A stretch of 64,000 nucleotides of DNA, taken from Faecalibacterium sp. An122 (GTDB lineage Bacteria > Bacillota > Clostridia > Oscillospirales > Ruminococcaceae). The translations under genes and the position numbers were made by a program. The notes under the pieces were generated by a model. The model worked only from the letters and a program-made list of their open reading frames with translations, was not told the DNA's origin and did not search any database. This document shows, one piece after another, positions 1 to 9,181 of this stretch. Numbering within the stretch: the stretch's first letter is position 1; each line of letters starts with the position of its first letter. The stretch spans positions 25,599 to 89,598 of the forward strand of contig NZ_NFLL01000011.1 of assembly GCF_002160895.1 (NCBI RefSeq), in the 5' to 3' direction.

Positions 1-3000
1 CCGGTAGTTGGGATTCAGATTGGTCTTATAGACCACCTTGTAGTTTCCGGGAACGTTATAGGTGCCGGTGACGAGCTTGTCCAGCCGCACCGCCTGGGTA
101 GGCAGGGTGTCGCGCCAGTAGAAGGAGGTCAGACTGGTGGTTGAGTTGTTGCCGATGCCGCTGAAATCATAGCGAATCTGCTGTCCCGGCATGACTTCTA
201 CATAGCCGGTCTTCTTGATGGAGACGTTGGTGTAGAGGCTCTTGTTGGTCATGGCAGCCTTGACGATCTGTCCGGCGTACTCGATCTCCACCTCGATGGG
301 CGTCTGGTCCAGGCCATAGAAGTCCGCCGCCTTGGATTCCACAATTTTGTAGCGGCCCAGAGGCAGAGGCCGGGAGGAGGCGACGCCGTTCTTGTCCGTT
401 TTGATGGTGTCTACCAGGTTGCCGGTCCGGACGTTGTAGATCTCAAACTCGGTGTTGGGAATGGGAGTTCCGGCAGGCCAGCCGTTCATGGAGTTGTAGT
501 CCGCGCTGGTTTTGGTGATCTGAATCTGGCCGGTGATGGCAGTGTTCTCCCAGGTGATCTCCGTGGTGGTGCCATCGGTGACATAGACAGTCTTGAGCTG
601 CTCATCCACGATGTAGCCCTCATTCTCCAGCTCCCGCAGGTAGTAGCGGCCAGAGCAGGGCAGGTCGTCGATGTAGACATAGCCTCGGTCATCCGAGGTG
701 TACTGCCCGATGGGGTTCTTATTGCTGTCATAGAGCAGGAAGGTCACATCGCAGATTCCCTCACGAGAAACTGTGTCGATTTTGTGGATCAAGATGCCGC
801 TGAATGCCTTGTTGGTCACCGTCAGAGAGACAGTCTTGCCGCCCTCTACCTCAAAATAGTGGGGCGTGGGATCCACCTGGAAACCCTCTGCCGCCTCGGT
901 CTCCACGGCGTAGTAGGCACCATCCTCCAGAGAGACAAAGACGCGGCCATCCTCGCCAGTGGTTACGGTGTCGATGAGTTCATCGTCCACCTTGCGGATC
1001 TCGAAGGTGGTGTTGGGGATGCGCTCTGTCCGGTCCGCCTCGTTGACCTTGATGATCTCGACGCCGCCGATGGGGTCGTTATACACGGTCAGCGTCTGGG
1101 TATCCTCCGGATTGACCTCTACCGTCTGGATTCGGGTGTCCTCATCAATGGTGTAGCCAGGGATTGTCTTGGTCTCCTTGACCACGATGGTGCCGGTGAC
1201 GCCGGAAATCATGATCTCACCATTTTCATTGGTCTTGTAGAGGCCCTTGCTGGACAGGTGGCCGTTGGCGTCGTCTACATAGCCGCCCTCGGCGTAGGTC
1301 AGTTCAAACTCCACACCGGCAAGCGGCTCATGGGTCACAGAGTCCAGTTTCCGGATCACAAGGGTTCCCTTTGCCTCATTATAAAAGCGCAAAGTCTGTA
1401 CCTCGCCCGCCTTGATCTCAATGGACTTGGGGGCGGTGTCCAGGACGTAGCCCTCCAGGGCCTTGACCTCTCGGGCGGTGACAGTAGTGCCCGGTTCCAG
1501 ATCCGTGATGACGATGCGGCCATTCTCGTCAGTGATGTACTCGCCGTTGCTGGGGCCCACCACCGCACCGCTGGAATCGGTCACCAGGAAAGTCACACCC
1601 TCCAAGGGCGTGGTGGTGCCCTCGATATACTTTTCAATGATCAGGGTGGTGCTGGGGGTGTTGTAGAAGGTCAACGTCTGCGTGTCGTTGGGGTTGACCT
1701 GGACTGTCTGGGTCTGGGTAGCGGGGTCAATGGAATATCCGGGGATGGTGGCTGTTTCAGTGACCACCAAGGTACCTACCACTCCATCGATCTGGATCAT
1801 GCCGTCCTTGTCGGTCTTATAGAGGCCGTTGCTGGAGATGTAGCCGTTTTCGTCGGGTACATACTCGCCGGTGCTGGTGGTCACTTTGAAGGTGACCCCC
1901 TCCAGGGGTTCTCCCGTCAGAGAATCCCGCTTGTCGATGATGAGGGACCCCGCCTTGGAATTGGTGATGACCACCGTCTGGGTATCCCCATTGGGCCCGA
2001 TGACCACATTGGTGGACGCCTGATCCATGACATATCCGGACGGGCTCCGGATCTCCGAAATGACGTATGCTCCCGGAGCCAGGTTGGTGATATGGATCTC
2101 ACCATTGCTGTCGGTGATAAACACCCCGTTCTGGGTGAGCGTACTGTCGCCAATGACGCCGTCCAGTCCCACCTCGCAGCCTGCCGCCGTAGTCACCCGG
2201 AACTGGGCGCCGGCAAGGGGCTGGCCCGTGGCGCTGTCCCGCTTCTGGATGATGAGCTCGCCCTTGGGCTGGTTCTTAAAGGTCAGGCTGACGGTGCGGC
2301 CCTCTTTGATCTGCACCGTCTGGCTCTGGGTATCGATGATGTAGCCCGGCGGTGCGGAGACCTCCGTGACGATCACGGATTTGCCGGGAGCCAGGCCCTC
2401 GATCCTGATTTCGCCGTTTTCATCGGTCCTAAAAATGCCGTTGCTGTCGCCGATAAGGGTCCCGTCCGCGTAGGTGATTTTGAACTCCGCGTCGGGAAGG
2501 GTCACACTGGGGTTGGTGGCGCAGACCTTACGGATGAGCAGAATGCCGTCCGGCATATTTTCAAAGCGGACGGTGATGACACTCTGCTCCCCGCTGTCGG
2601 CCAGATAGACGGTCTCGGAGCTCTGGATGATGCTGTACCCGTCCGCCGGGTCTACCTCCTCCACGATATAGGTGCCTGGCTCCAGGCCCGTCCAGATGGC
2701 GGTGCCGTTCGTTCCGGTCACCTTCTGCCCGATGACGGTGCCGCCGGTGCCCGAGGTGCCGCCCAGGTAGCGCAGCTGGAACGTGGCCCCGGCCAGGGCT
2801 TCTCCGGTGACGGAATCATATTTCTCAACAATGATCGCGTTTAAGGGGACGTTCTCGAAACGCACCGTCTTACTCTCGCCGCCGTGGAGGATGACCGTCT
2901 GGCGGGTGGGCTCCTTGAGCTGGAAGCCTGGGGCGGGCTCCACCTCCTCGATGGTGAACTCACCGGGGTACAGGCGCTGACCCTGCTCGTGGAGGCGGAT

Positions 3001-5280
3001 CTCGCCGCTGGCGTCGGTGACGATCTCACCGAAGTCGTAGGACTCCGGTGCGTCGGCTGCCTCGCCGGTGGAGGTGTAGGTCACATGGAAACGCGCCCCC
3101 TCCACGGGAGCGCCGGCAACGGAATCCACCTTGTAGATGGTCAGCTCCGGGGCTTTGTGGTTTTCAAAGACCAGCTTTTTCTCATCCCCCGCGTTCAGGG
3201 AGATGTTCTGCTCCCGATCCGCGTCCTTGTCCGGCAGGTAGTAGGGGGCCGGGACGGACAGTTCCGTGACCCGGAAGGTGCCAGGAGCCACCCGCAGGGT
3301 GACGGTGCCGTCCTGCCCAGTGGTCACGGTGTTCAGATAGTCACTGTCCACCCCTTCGATCCGGAACACGGTGCCGGGGATGGGGGTGGTGGAGTCCGCC
3401 GCGTCCACCTTGGCAATCGTCAGTTCCGGCTGCTTGAGGTTGTCGAAGATGAGCTGCCGGTCATCGCCGGGGCCCAGCCAGATGGTCTGGGTCGGCTCCG
3501 CCGCCACCACCCACGGATCCGGAACCGAGATCTCCGTCACCTCATAGCTGTCAACAGGCAGGCCAGTGAGGGTGGCTGTCCCGTCCGGCCCGGTGGTCAC
3601 GTCCGTGTGGTAGCCGTGGTGGATGCCTTTGATCTCGAACACCGCGCCGGGGACTACCTCGCCTGTCTGTCCATCCCGCTTGAGGATGGTGAGGTTGGGG
3701 AGCTTGTGGTTTACGGCTGTGACGGAGATCGTGCCGCCGCCATCAATGTCCGCCTGATCCACATGGACGACCACCGGCTCCGTCAGCCGGGCGAAAGGCT
3801 CCGGGACAGAGACCTCTACGAAGGCATACAGGCCCTCGGTGATGCCGGTAACGGTGATGATGCCGGAGGCGTCCGTGGCCTCCGAGCCGACGATTTGGCC
3901 GTCCTTCAGGATATTGAAGACGGCCCCCTCGATGGGCTCGTCCGACTCATCCACCTTCCGCAGTTCGATCTTGACCTTGGCGTCGTTTTCAAAGACCAGA
4001 TCCACATCGCTCTTGCCGTCCCAGTAGAACTCCTGGCGGACCTTGTTGGGATCGCTGCTGATGGTATATCCCGTGGGCGGGGTCAGTTCTGTCGCCACGA
4101 ACGATCCAATGGGCATGGTGTCCCAGGGGACGTCCTCCAGGTAGCCCCCTTCGCCGGTGGTGTAGGTGCCGGTGAAGCTGTTGTCTACGCCCTCGATCTT
4201 GATGACGGCGCCGGCCAGACCCTTGGTGGGGTCGTCCGCGTCCACCTTGCGGATACTGCCCTCGCTGGTGATCTCAGGGGTATCCGTGAATGTGACCGTG
4301 ACTGTTTTGCCATTTTCATTGGGCAGGACCACATACTGGGGGCCGGGGTTGTCGATCTGGTACCCCTCCGGGGCCTCCAGTTCCGTGATGGAATAGGTGT
4401 TTGCGTCCAAGGGGGAGAGGGTATAGGTCCCGTCCGCCCCGGTCACGACCTCCTTGGAATAGGTTCCATTGGCGTTCTGGATGAGGAACCGGGCGCCGGA
4501 CAGCCCCTTGCTGGGGTTGGTGGCGTCCACCTTCCTCACGGTCAGCTCATACTGTTCATGGGTGACGGTGAGATCGCCGATGATGATCCCCTGGACGTCA
4601 TAGGCCGGATGCTGTGTGGAACCAGGGCCGGCGTAGGTGTACTCATAGACATCGCAGTCGCCCCAGACGCCCTGTTCCCCTAAGTCCAGGATATATTGCG
4701 CCCGATCACGGAAGGACCAGCCCTCCAGCTCATCGTCGATGCTGGTGTAATTGGTGTGCTGCAGGTTGTTGTAGATGTATAACAGCTCCTCGGCGCAGGC
4801 GACCAGAGGATCTGAGAAGAGATTCTCCTGATAGCGCCAGATCACGGCCTGCACCCAGGCGTTCATCATCCAGGTGTAGTCAGAGCCCCAGACCTCGTCC
4901 ACGCCCAGGGCGTGGGCCTGATCTGTGAAAATGCCGCGGCTGTGGGCGTAATAATAGGCCATCATGGTCTTGACGGTAGGGTCGCTGATGGGCTGGGGGT
5001 TATTCCACTCATGTCCCTCCAACGACCAGCCCATGCCGCCCCCGTGGTCGGCACAGAAACCTGTGACAGTGTCGCCGTTGTAGTCAAACTTCATCTGGTG
5101 GAGCCAGCAGGTGTCGAGGGCCGCGGATTCGTAGTGGACGCCGTTATGGGTGCAGTCCTCCATGACGATGGTATCCGGACTGGCGGCCAGGGCCGCGGTG
5201 GGGAGCAGGCCCAGGATACACACCAGCACCAGCAGCATGGACATGATCCGGGTTCGCAGAGAATGCGTCTGTTTCCTCAT
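1..5280 (-). CDS. Giant thioester-domain / CnaB-repeat surface adhesin (C-terminus beyond window)
   Basis: The frame is open from ATG at 5280 to the window edge, at least 1760 codons without a stop. A signal peptide ends near residue 33 (ALA-A). Residues 41-160 resemble a Gram-positive thioester adhesion domain: Cys76 sits in GFCADHGGG and Gln144 in WVQAVIW, the usual positions for an internal Cys-Gln thioester that can bind host amines. From about residue 225 there are some 15 CnaB/SpaA-type repeats of 85-95 residues. Each has a Lys in a K-x-D strand, a GAxF-type motif, a central T-E and an Asn near the repeat end, the triad for intramolecular isopeptide bonds. The start is preceded by AAGGAAAAG. 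A C-terminal sortase motif is expected but not visible. A sortase gene lies 1.8 kb upstream. Function (attachment of donor to host surface or mating partner) is inferred. Confidence 0.9.
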   Translation of the reverse strand, partial: MRKQTHSLRTRIMSMLLVLVCILGLLPTAALAASPDTIVMEDCTHNGVHYESAALDTCWLHQMKFDYNGDTVTGFCADHGGGMGWSLEGHEWNNPQPISDPTVKTMMAYYYAHSRGIFTDQAHALGVDEVWGSDYTWMMNAWVQAVIWRYQENLFSDPLVACAEELLYIYNNLQHTNYTSIDDELEGWSFRDRAQYILDLGEQGVWGDCDVYEYTYAGPGSTQHPAYDVQGIIIGDLTVTHEQYELTVRKVDATNPSKGLSGARFLIQNANGTYSKEVVTGADGTYTLSPLDANTYSITELEAPEGYQIDNPGPQYVVLPNENGKTVTVTFTDTPEITSEGSIRKVDADDPTKGLAGAVIKIEGVDNSFTGTYTTGEGGYLEDVPWDTMPIGSFVATELTPPTGYTISSDPNKVRQEFYWDGKSDVDLVFENDAKVKIELRKVDESDEPIEGAVFNILKDGQIVGSEATDASGIITVTGITEGLYAFVEVSVPEPFARLTEPVVVHVDQADIDGGGTISVTAVNHKLPNLTILKRDGQTGEVVPGAVFEIKGIHHGYHTDVTTGPDGTATLTGLPVDSYEVTEISVPDPWVVAAEPTQTIWLGPGDDRQLIFDNLKQPELTIAKVDAADSTTPIPGTVFRIEGVDSDYLNTVTTGQDGTVTLRVAPGTFRVTELSVPAPYYLPDKDADREQNISLNAGDEKKLVFENHKAPELTIYKVDSVAGAPVEGARFHVTYTSTGEAADAPESYDFGEIVTDASGEIRLHEQGQRLYPGEFTIEEVEPAPGFQLKEPTRQTVILHGGESKTVRFENVPLNAIIVEKYDSVTGEALAGATFQLRYLGGTSGTGGTVIGQKVTGTNGTAIWTGLEPGTYIVEEVDPADGYSIIQSSETVYLADSGEQSVITVRFENMPDGILLIRKVCATNPSVTLPDAEFKITYADGTLIGDSNGIFRTDENGEIRIEGLAPGKSVIVTEVSAPPGYIIDTQSQTVQIKEGRTVSLTFKNQPKGELIIQKRDSATGQPLAGAQFRVTTAAGCEVGLDGVIGDSTLTQNGVFITDSNGEIHITNLAPGAYVISEIRSPSGYVMDQASTNVVIGPNGDTQTVVITNSKAGSLIIDKRDSLTGEPLEGVTFKVTTSTGEYVPDENGYISSNGLYKTDKDGMIQIDGVVGTLVVTETATIPGYSIDPATQTQTVQVNPNDTQTLTFYNTPSTTLIIEKYIEGTTTPLEGVTFLVTDSSGAVVGPSNGEYITDENGRIVITDLEPGTTVTAREVKALEGYVLDTAPKSIEIKAGEVQTLRFYNEAKGTLVIRKLDSVTHEPLAGVEFELTYAEGGYVDDANGHLSSKGLYKTNENGEIMISGVTGTIVVKETKTIPGYTIDEDTRIQTVEVNPEDTQTLTVYNDPIGGVEIIKVNEADRTERIPNTTFEIRKVDDELIDTVTTGEDGRVFVSLEDGAYYAVETEAAEGFQVDPTPHYFEVEGGKTVSLTVTNKAFSGILIHKIDTVSREGICDVTFLLYDSNKNPIGQYTSDDRGYVYIDDLPCSGRYYLRELENEGYIVDEQLKTVYVTDGTTTEITWENTAITGQIQITKTSADYNSMNGWPAGTPIPNTEFEIYNVRTGNLVDTIKTDKNGVASSRPLPLGRYKIVESKAADFYGLDQTPIEVEIEYAGQIVKAAMTNKSLYTNVSIKKTGYVEVMPGQQIRYDFSGIGNNSTTSLTSFYWRDTLPTQAVRLDKLVTGTYNVPGNYKVVYKTNLNPNYR

Positions 5281-5341
5281 GTTCTTTTCCTTTCCTCGGA
5301 AAAGGAAAGGCCGAAGGGACAGGGCATTCCAGCAGAAAGCA

Positions 5342-5376
5342 AACAGGCCGTGGACGCTGCATCCCTACGGCCTGTT
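5342..5376 (-). terminator. Hairpin in the leader of the adhesin gene
   Basis: A perfect 10-bp inverted repeat (AACAGGCCGT / ACGGCCTGTT) with a 15-base loop is followed on the minus strand by a T-containing stretch. It lies between the CAP-gene terminator and the adhesin start, so it would sit in the adhesin mRNA leader, either as attenuator or as a second terminator. Confidence 0.45.
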
Positions 5377-5508
5377 CCATTACCGATATTCAAAGTTTTA
5401 TCGGCTTCTCCCCCATCTGCTATGGGAGAGCGGTTCTTGCTCCGGATAGGAGCGGCTTAATTCATGGGCTTCATCTCCGTTTCTTCAGAATTTTGGGCCA
5501 AAAAAGAG

Positions 5509-5534
5509 CGGCCCCTCCTGCTTGGGAGGGGCCG
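5509..5534 (-). terminator. Rho-independent terminator of the CAP-family gene
   Basis: The inverted repeat CGGCCCCTCC / GGGAGGGGCCG with a 5-base loop is followed on the minus strand by CTCTTTTTT. It starts 18 bases after the CAP gene stop codon. Confidence 0.85.
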
Positions 5535-5551
5535 TGCCGCTGGATCAGCGG

Positions 5552-6241
5552 TCATCCGTAGGGGTTGTTTGTGGTGGGGTCACCCAGGAGCAGATAACAG
5601 TAGGTGACGCCCTGCTCCACCGTGACGCCCACGCCGAGGCTGTCCGTATCGGGGGCGAGCATGGCTTGCAGGTGTCCGGGGGAGTCCACCCAGTTCTCCA
5701 CCGCCCGCCGGGAGATCTCCGGGAGAGCGGCGCCGGTGAATACAGTGATGTTGGAGCGGAATCCATAGGGGTATCCGGCGTCCGCCACCGCCTCGCACTC
5801 CTCACGGTTGTGGTGCCAGGTGTATTTCTTCCCAGAGAGCTCCTGGGCGGCGGTCATCAGCCGCTGGTCAACAGCCAGCTCCGGGAGTCCGTGTTCACGC
5901 CGCACCTGATTGACCAGCGCGGCGATGTCCTGGCGCGTCTGCTCCAGGCCGGATGCCTGTTCCGAGGCGTGGCCGGTGTAGGGTGCGCCGCTCTCGATCC
6001 GCACCGCGTCGTCCCAATAGACGTTGAAGTCCAGAGCCTCGCCCACATCTGCCAGTTTCACATAGTTATTGCCGTTGATGAGGTATGCCTCCAACTGGAT
6101 CTGTTCCCCATCCAGATAGAACTGGTGGGTGCTGCGGACCGCCGTCAAAACCTCCTCCGCCGCATGTGCAGCAGGACCGGCCAGGGCCATCCCCAGCACG
6201 ATACATGTGGATGCCAGCAGGATATTTTTCTTTCTGCTCAT
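5552..6241 (-). CDS. Secreted CAP/SCP-domain protein with N-terminal stalk domain
   Basis: A 229-residue protein starting at an ATG preceded by GCAAAGGAGGAG; a longer upstream frame lacks such a site. Residues 1-27 are a signal peptide (ALAGPAAHAA). Residues 30-75 resemble the copper-amine-oxidase N-terminal-like stalk domain found on clostridial wall proteins. The rest is a CAP (SCP/PR1) domain with WHHNREECEAV and NWVDSPGHLQAML, the His/Glu cavity motifs of the bacterial YkwD-like family. Catalytic role is unknown in this family; nucleotide or lipid binding has been proposed for some. It is transcribed leftward alone between two terminators, upstream of the adhesin, so it may be a co-delivered surface factor of the element. 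Confidence 0.8.
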   Translation of the reverse strand: MSRKKNILLASTCIVLGMALAGPAAHAAEEVLTAVRSTHQFYLDGEQIQLEAYLINGNNYVKLADVGEALDFNVYWDDAVRIESGAPYTGHASEQASGLEQTRQDIAALVNQVRREHGLPELAVDQRLMTAAQELSGKKYTWHHNREECEAVADAGYPYGFRSNITVFTGAALPEISRRAVENWVDSPGHLQAMLAPDTDSLGVGVTVEQGVTYCYLLLGDPTTNNPYG

Positions 6242-6371
6242 GACTTCGCTCCTCCTTTGCAGTATTGTGGCCGATTTCTTTAAGCTCACAATACCGAAAA
6301 ATCGAGCGAAAGTCGAGAGAAAGATTACTGGCAAAACGGAGAAAAGCACGGAGCGATTGTCAGATGTAGAA

Positions 6372-6406
6372 AAGAGGGGCTGCTCCTATAAAGGAACAGC
6401 CCTCTT
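6372..6406 (-). terminator. Terminator of the toxin-antitoxin pair
   Basis: The inverted repeat AAGAGGGGCTG / CAGCCCTCTT is followed on the minus strand by TTTTC. It lies directly after the toxin stop codon at 6415. Confidence 0.75.
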
Positions 6407-6414
6407 GCAGAAAA

Positions 6415-6726
6415 TCACTTGAATAAGCTTGGGTAATCCGTTTTTCCGTTCACAACACGATAGATATAGACCGTATCGCCAATAACCCGGTAAACTGCAA
6501 TATAGGTTTTTGTCAGCACCAATTTGCGGTATTCCTGTTTGGCCAGCACCGGATCTGGGTGAAGCGGTCCGGCATAAGGATGCTCACCAAGTATCCCGAT
6601 ATGCTCCATGATCTCATCGATGGCTTTTTCGGCGGATACAGGACCGACCTCGCGCAGATAGAAATCCGAGATCCGGTCAATATCCAGCCATGACGCCTGG
6701 AGAAATTCAATTTTCGCTTTGGGCAT
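6415..6726 (-). CDS. RelE/ParE-family toxin of a type II toxin-antitoxin system
   Basis: A 103-residue protein with the compact RelE/ParE fold pattern: an N-terminal strand and helix (FLQASWLDIDRISDFY), then HPYAGPLHPDPVL, then strands with the basic patch YRKLV and the closing IYRVVNG. The family members act as ribosome-dependent mRNases or gyrase poisons; which applies here cannot be read from sequence. The start overlaps the upstream antitoxin gene by 20 bases, the usual antitoxin-first order. The pair probably stabilises the conjugative element after transfer. Confidence 0.85.
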   Translation of the reverse strand: MPKAKIEFLQASWLDIDRISDFYLREVGPVSAEKAIDEIMEHIGILGEHPYAGPLHPDPVLAKQEYRKLVLTKTYIAVYRVIGDTVYIYRVVNGKTDYPSLFK

Positions 6727-6985
6727 GGCGGAACTTCTCCTTTACCATCGCATTGACTTGATCCATGGTATACGTCGGAGCGCCGGAGAGACGGGAAAAC
6801 TCGGCCTCCAGAATACTGGCCCGGTGTGCCAACATCTTCTCACGTTCCTCAAATGCCTCTATACTGAGAACGACCAGATCCGCCTCACCTTTATTCGTAA
6901 TAAAAACGGGTTCTCCAGAAGCATGGGCCAGCTCCGAAATTTTGGGATACTCATTTCGCAGCGCGGTAGAAGCCTTGATCTGCAC
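6707..6985 (-). CDS. Phd/YefM-family antitoxin
   Basis: A 92-residue protein with the Phd/YefM N-terminal DNA-binding region (KASTALRNEYPKISELAH, then GEPVFITNKGEADLVVLS). The charged C-terminal helix would wrap the partner toxin. A strong AAGGAGG lies just upstream of the ATG. A palindrome at 7009-7037 directly upstream is the likely autoregulatory operator. It is co-transcribed with the RelE/ParE toxin that it overlaps. Confidence 0.88.
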   Translation of the reverse strand: MQIKASTALRNEYPKISELAHASGEPVFITNKGEADLVVLSIEAFEEREKMLAHRASILEAEFSRLSGAPTYTMDQVNAMVKEKFRHAQSEN

Positions 6986-7008
6986 AGCAACAGCACCTCC
7001 TTACTATT

Positions 7009-7037
7009 CTATCAATACTATATCATAAGTATGATAG
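7009..7037 (-). promoter_or_regulatory. Operator/promoter palindrome of the toxin-antitoxin operon
   Basis: The near-perfect inverted repeat CTATCAATAC...GTATGATAG lies 24 bases upstream of the antitoxin ATG and contains TATGAT/TATAGT on the minus strand, usable as a -10 box. Phd/YefM antitoxins usually bind such a palindrome to repress their own operon. Confidence 0.6.
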
Positions 7038-7063
7038 AAACGCAAGGTTATTATGCCGCGTAT

Positions 7064-7873
7064 TTATTGGGCCACTGCTTTGACGCACCAGCGGTAGTCT
7101 CTCTGGTTCATCACACAGGTGTAGAGGGTGATCATGTTTTCCGTGGTGGCGGCGAGGCCGCTTCGGTCGGTCTCCAAGACTTTAGAAACGGACACCACCT
7201 CATAGGTGCGGGTCCCCAGCTTGGTGGTCAGCGTGATCTCGTCCCCCAGTTCCAGGGTATGGATCTTCCCAAAGTGGTTGTTGGTGCCCCTGTTGTGCGC
7301 CGCCACCGCAATATTTCCGCGCCAAATAGAGGTTTCCTCGAAGTGACCGGCACCCTTGGCCAGGGTTTTGCTGTCCGTGCCCTCATAGACCTTCACAGTC
7401 AAACCGATGGCCGGGATCTTCAGCGTTCCCAAGTGACCGCCAGAGTAATAGAGATCGCTTGTCACTTCGGTGTAGCCGGTGGAGGGAGCCGATGTTTCCG
7501 GGGCAGCAGGGGTATTCACAGTGGGGATCGTACTTCCAGGGACAAAGACCGGGGCGGAGGTGCCGTTGACCGCCGCGCCGGTGGCGGGCATGGATCCGGG
7601 CGCCAGGTTGGGGGTGAGGGGCGTCCCGGTGTTCAGGGTATCGGCGCTGGCGGTACCGAATCCAGGCGGGATCAGGGCGGCGTTTTTACTGATGTCCTCA
7701 TTCTTCCTTGCCCCTCCATCTGCGGTGATGACCGGCTCAAAGGAGGTGGGGGTGCCGTAGTCCGGATCGCCCGGCGCGTCGATGGAATACTCCAGCGGCC
7801 CCGCCGCGCTTGCCGGAACCGACAGGGCGGCGGTCAGGCACATCAGGCAGAGAAACGCACACAATTTTTTCAT
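7064..7873 (-). CDS. Sortase with signal peptide and Pro/Thr-rich stalk
   Basis: A 269-residue transpeptidase. Residues 1-24 are a signal peptide, and residues 35-135 form a low-complexity Pro/Ala/Thr/Gly linker. The sortase domain occupies 140-269. The catalytic His193 is in VAAHNRG, Cys253 in TLYTC and Arg261 in RDYRW. The TLxTC context and the domain order are closest to sortases found in clostridial conjugative elements; the class is not certain. The 4-base overlap with the upstream membrane protein gene shows coupling. Its likely substrate is the CnaB adhesin encoded downstream, attached covalently to the wall. Confidence 0.88.
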   Translation of the reverse strand: MKKLCAFLCLMCLTAALSVPASAAGPLEYSIDAPGDPDYGTPTSFEPVITADGGARKNEDISKNAALIPPGFGTASADTLNTGTPLTPNLAPGSMPATGAAVNGTSAPVFVPGSTIPTVNTPAAPETSAPSTGYTEVTSDLYYSGGHLGTLKIPAIGLTVKVYEGTDSKTLAKGAGHFEETSIWRGNIAVAAHNRGTNNHFGKIHTLELGDEITLTTKLGTRTYEVVSVSKVLETDRSGLAATTENMITLYTCVMNQRDYRWCVKAVAQ

Positions 7874-8793
7874 TCGCTTTCCTCCTCGCTCTCATGCTTC
7901 CGTTTATAGAGCAGGCATCCGCCAATGACGCCGCCTGCGGCGAATACCACACCCAGCGGCACCAGGATATAGGCCCAGTTAAACTGGACTGGACTGCTGT
8001 CCGAATCAGGCAGCGGCGCCAGCGGCTCAATGGCTGTGCCCTCGAAGATGGCCACATAGCGGGTCTTGTTCAGGGCGATCCGGCTGACGGTGCCGCTGTA
8101 ATCGGCGGTGACCGTGTAGCCGGTCACATAGCTGCTGGTGGCACTGCCGGTGTAGGTGGCGACTGCCGTAAAGCGGTCTCCCATGGCGTAGCCGTCTGTA
8201 TTGGCGGTGTTGTCCGTCTGCCAGCTGATGTTCTGGAGGGTCAGGGTGCGGCCATTGTCCTCGATGGTCTTGGGGATGTTGGCGGTATCCTGGCTGGCCA
8301 GATTGGGGTAGCTCCGGGTGGCGGACACCTCTCTGGTAGAACTCCCGTATCCGGCCACCTCCACCTGGACGGTGTCCAGCTGGAGGGTCAGTACGCCGGA
8401 GAGCCCATCCTCGGTGATGAACTCCTTCTCCTGGGGGAGCAGGGCCAGCACGGACTCCATGTCCTTGCTCTTGCTCTCCAGAGAGACGGTCTCTGTGTGC
8501 TGGCGGCTCTCGTTCTCCGGCAGTTCCTGCTTGAGCAGGTCAATGAGGGTATAGCGAAACCCGTCCTGCTCAAAATCTGACCGGGGAATGCCGGCGGGAT
8601 CCTCCTCCGGCCCCAGGTCGTAATACTTGCGGATCTCTGTGCCATCCTCGCTCCGGGACACGGAGGTGGGGTAGCAAACCTCCGGGGGCGCAGATGACTG
8701 GGAAATCACAACCGACTCCGCGGCAAAGGCGGAGGGGGACAGTGCCATGGTCAGGCACAGGACCGCGGCACAGAGTGCGAGTTTTCGTTTCAT
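7870..8793 (-). CDS. Secreted, C-terminally membrane-anchored element protein, function unknown
   Basis: A 307-residue protein with a signal peptide (residues 1-24, PSAFAA) and one C-terminal TM helix (about 270-294, WAYILVPLGVVFAAGGVIGG), then the cytoplasmic tail KRKHESEEESE. The exposed middle is Ser/Thr-rich beta-type sequence without a catalytic motif I recognise. Proteins of this layout sit next to sortase genes in Tn1549-like elements and are assumed to be part of the cell-surface side of the mating apparatus. The stop overlaps the sortase start (ATGA). The start is preceded by GGAAGGAGAG. Confidence 0.7.
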   Translation of the reverse strand: MKRKLALCAAVLCLTMALSPSAFAAESVVISQSSAPPEVCYPTSVSRSEDGTEIRKYYDLGPEEDPAGIPRSDFEQDGFRYTLIDLLKQELPENESRQHTETVSLESKSKDMESVLALLPQEKEFITEDGLSGVLTLQLDTVQVEVAGYGSSTREVSATRSYPNLASQDTANIPKTIEDNGRTLTLQNISWQTDNTANTDGYAMGDRFTAVATYTGSATSSYVTGYTVTADYSGTVSRIALNKTRYVAIFEGTAIEPLAPLPDSDSSPVQFNWAYILVPLGVVFAAGGVIGGCLLYKRKHESEEESE

Positions 8794-8812
8794 TTCAGCT
8801 CTCTCCTTCCTG

Positions 8813-9181
8813 TTACATGGACATGCCGCCCATTTCGGGCCCGTCCTGCTCCGGACCCCCGTTCTGGCGCTGGCTGAACCCCTGATCCAGCTCCATCCAG
8901 TAGGCGTCCAGCACAGCCTGATCGAAGGACTGCTTGAATTCCGGGGTACAGGGGAAACAGATGTCCCGATATTCGCCTTTGACCTGGCGGCTTGGCATGG
9001 AGACGAAGGGACCGTTTCTGCCCTCCTTCACCTGGACCCCGCGGATGGCGAAGCACCCGTTCAGGTTGACCGAGGCGTCTGCCAGGATGGGGCCCTTGAC
9101 GCTGGGACGGTAGATCTTCACATTGATCTGCATGGGCAGCTGCTCAAAATTGGGGTTCTGATGGTTGATAGTCTGTTTCAT
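8813..9181 (-). CDS. SpoVG-family protein with MGGM-type C-terminal tail
   Basis: A 122-residue protein. Residues 17-95 match SpoVG: a strand pair (VKIYRP, ASVNLNGCFAIRGVQV), then GRNGPFVSMPSRQ, then the C-terminal helix FKQSFDQAVLDAY. SpoVG is a small RNA/DNA-binding regulator in Firmicutes, and copies on conjugative elements probably regulate the element. After the fold comes an acidic-polar linker ending in PEMGGMSM, encoded ATG-GGC-GGC-ATG-TCC-ATG. This tail is absent from chromosomal SpoVG and shared with other proteins of this element. The start overlaps the upstream YodL gene stop by 4 bases. Confidence 0.85.
   Translation of the reverse strand: MKQTINHQNPNFEQLPMQINVKIYRPSVKGPILADASVNLNGCFAIRGVQVKEGRNGPFVSMPSRQVKGEYRDICFPCTPEFKQSFDQAVLDAYWMELDQGFSQRQNGGPEQDGPEMGGMSM

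Noticed and set aside
784..4683. Long open frames on the plus strand through the adhesin gene
   Set aside because: They are codon-aligned antisense frames of the CnaB repeats. The minus strand has the signal peptide, ribosome site and domain motifs.
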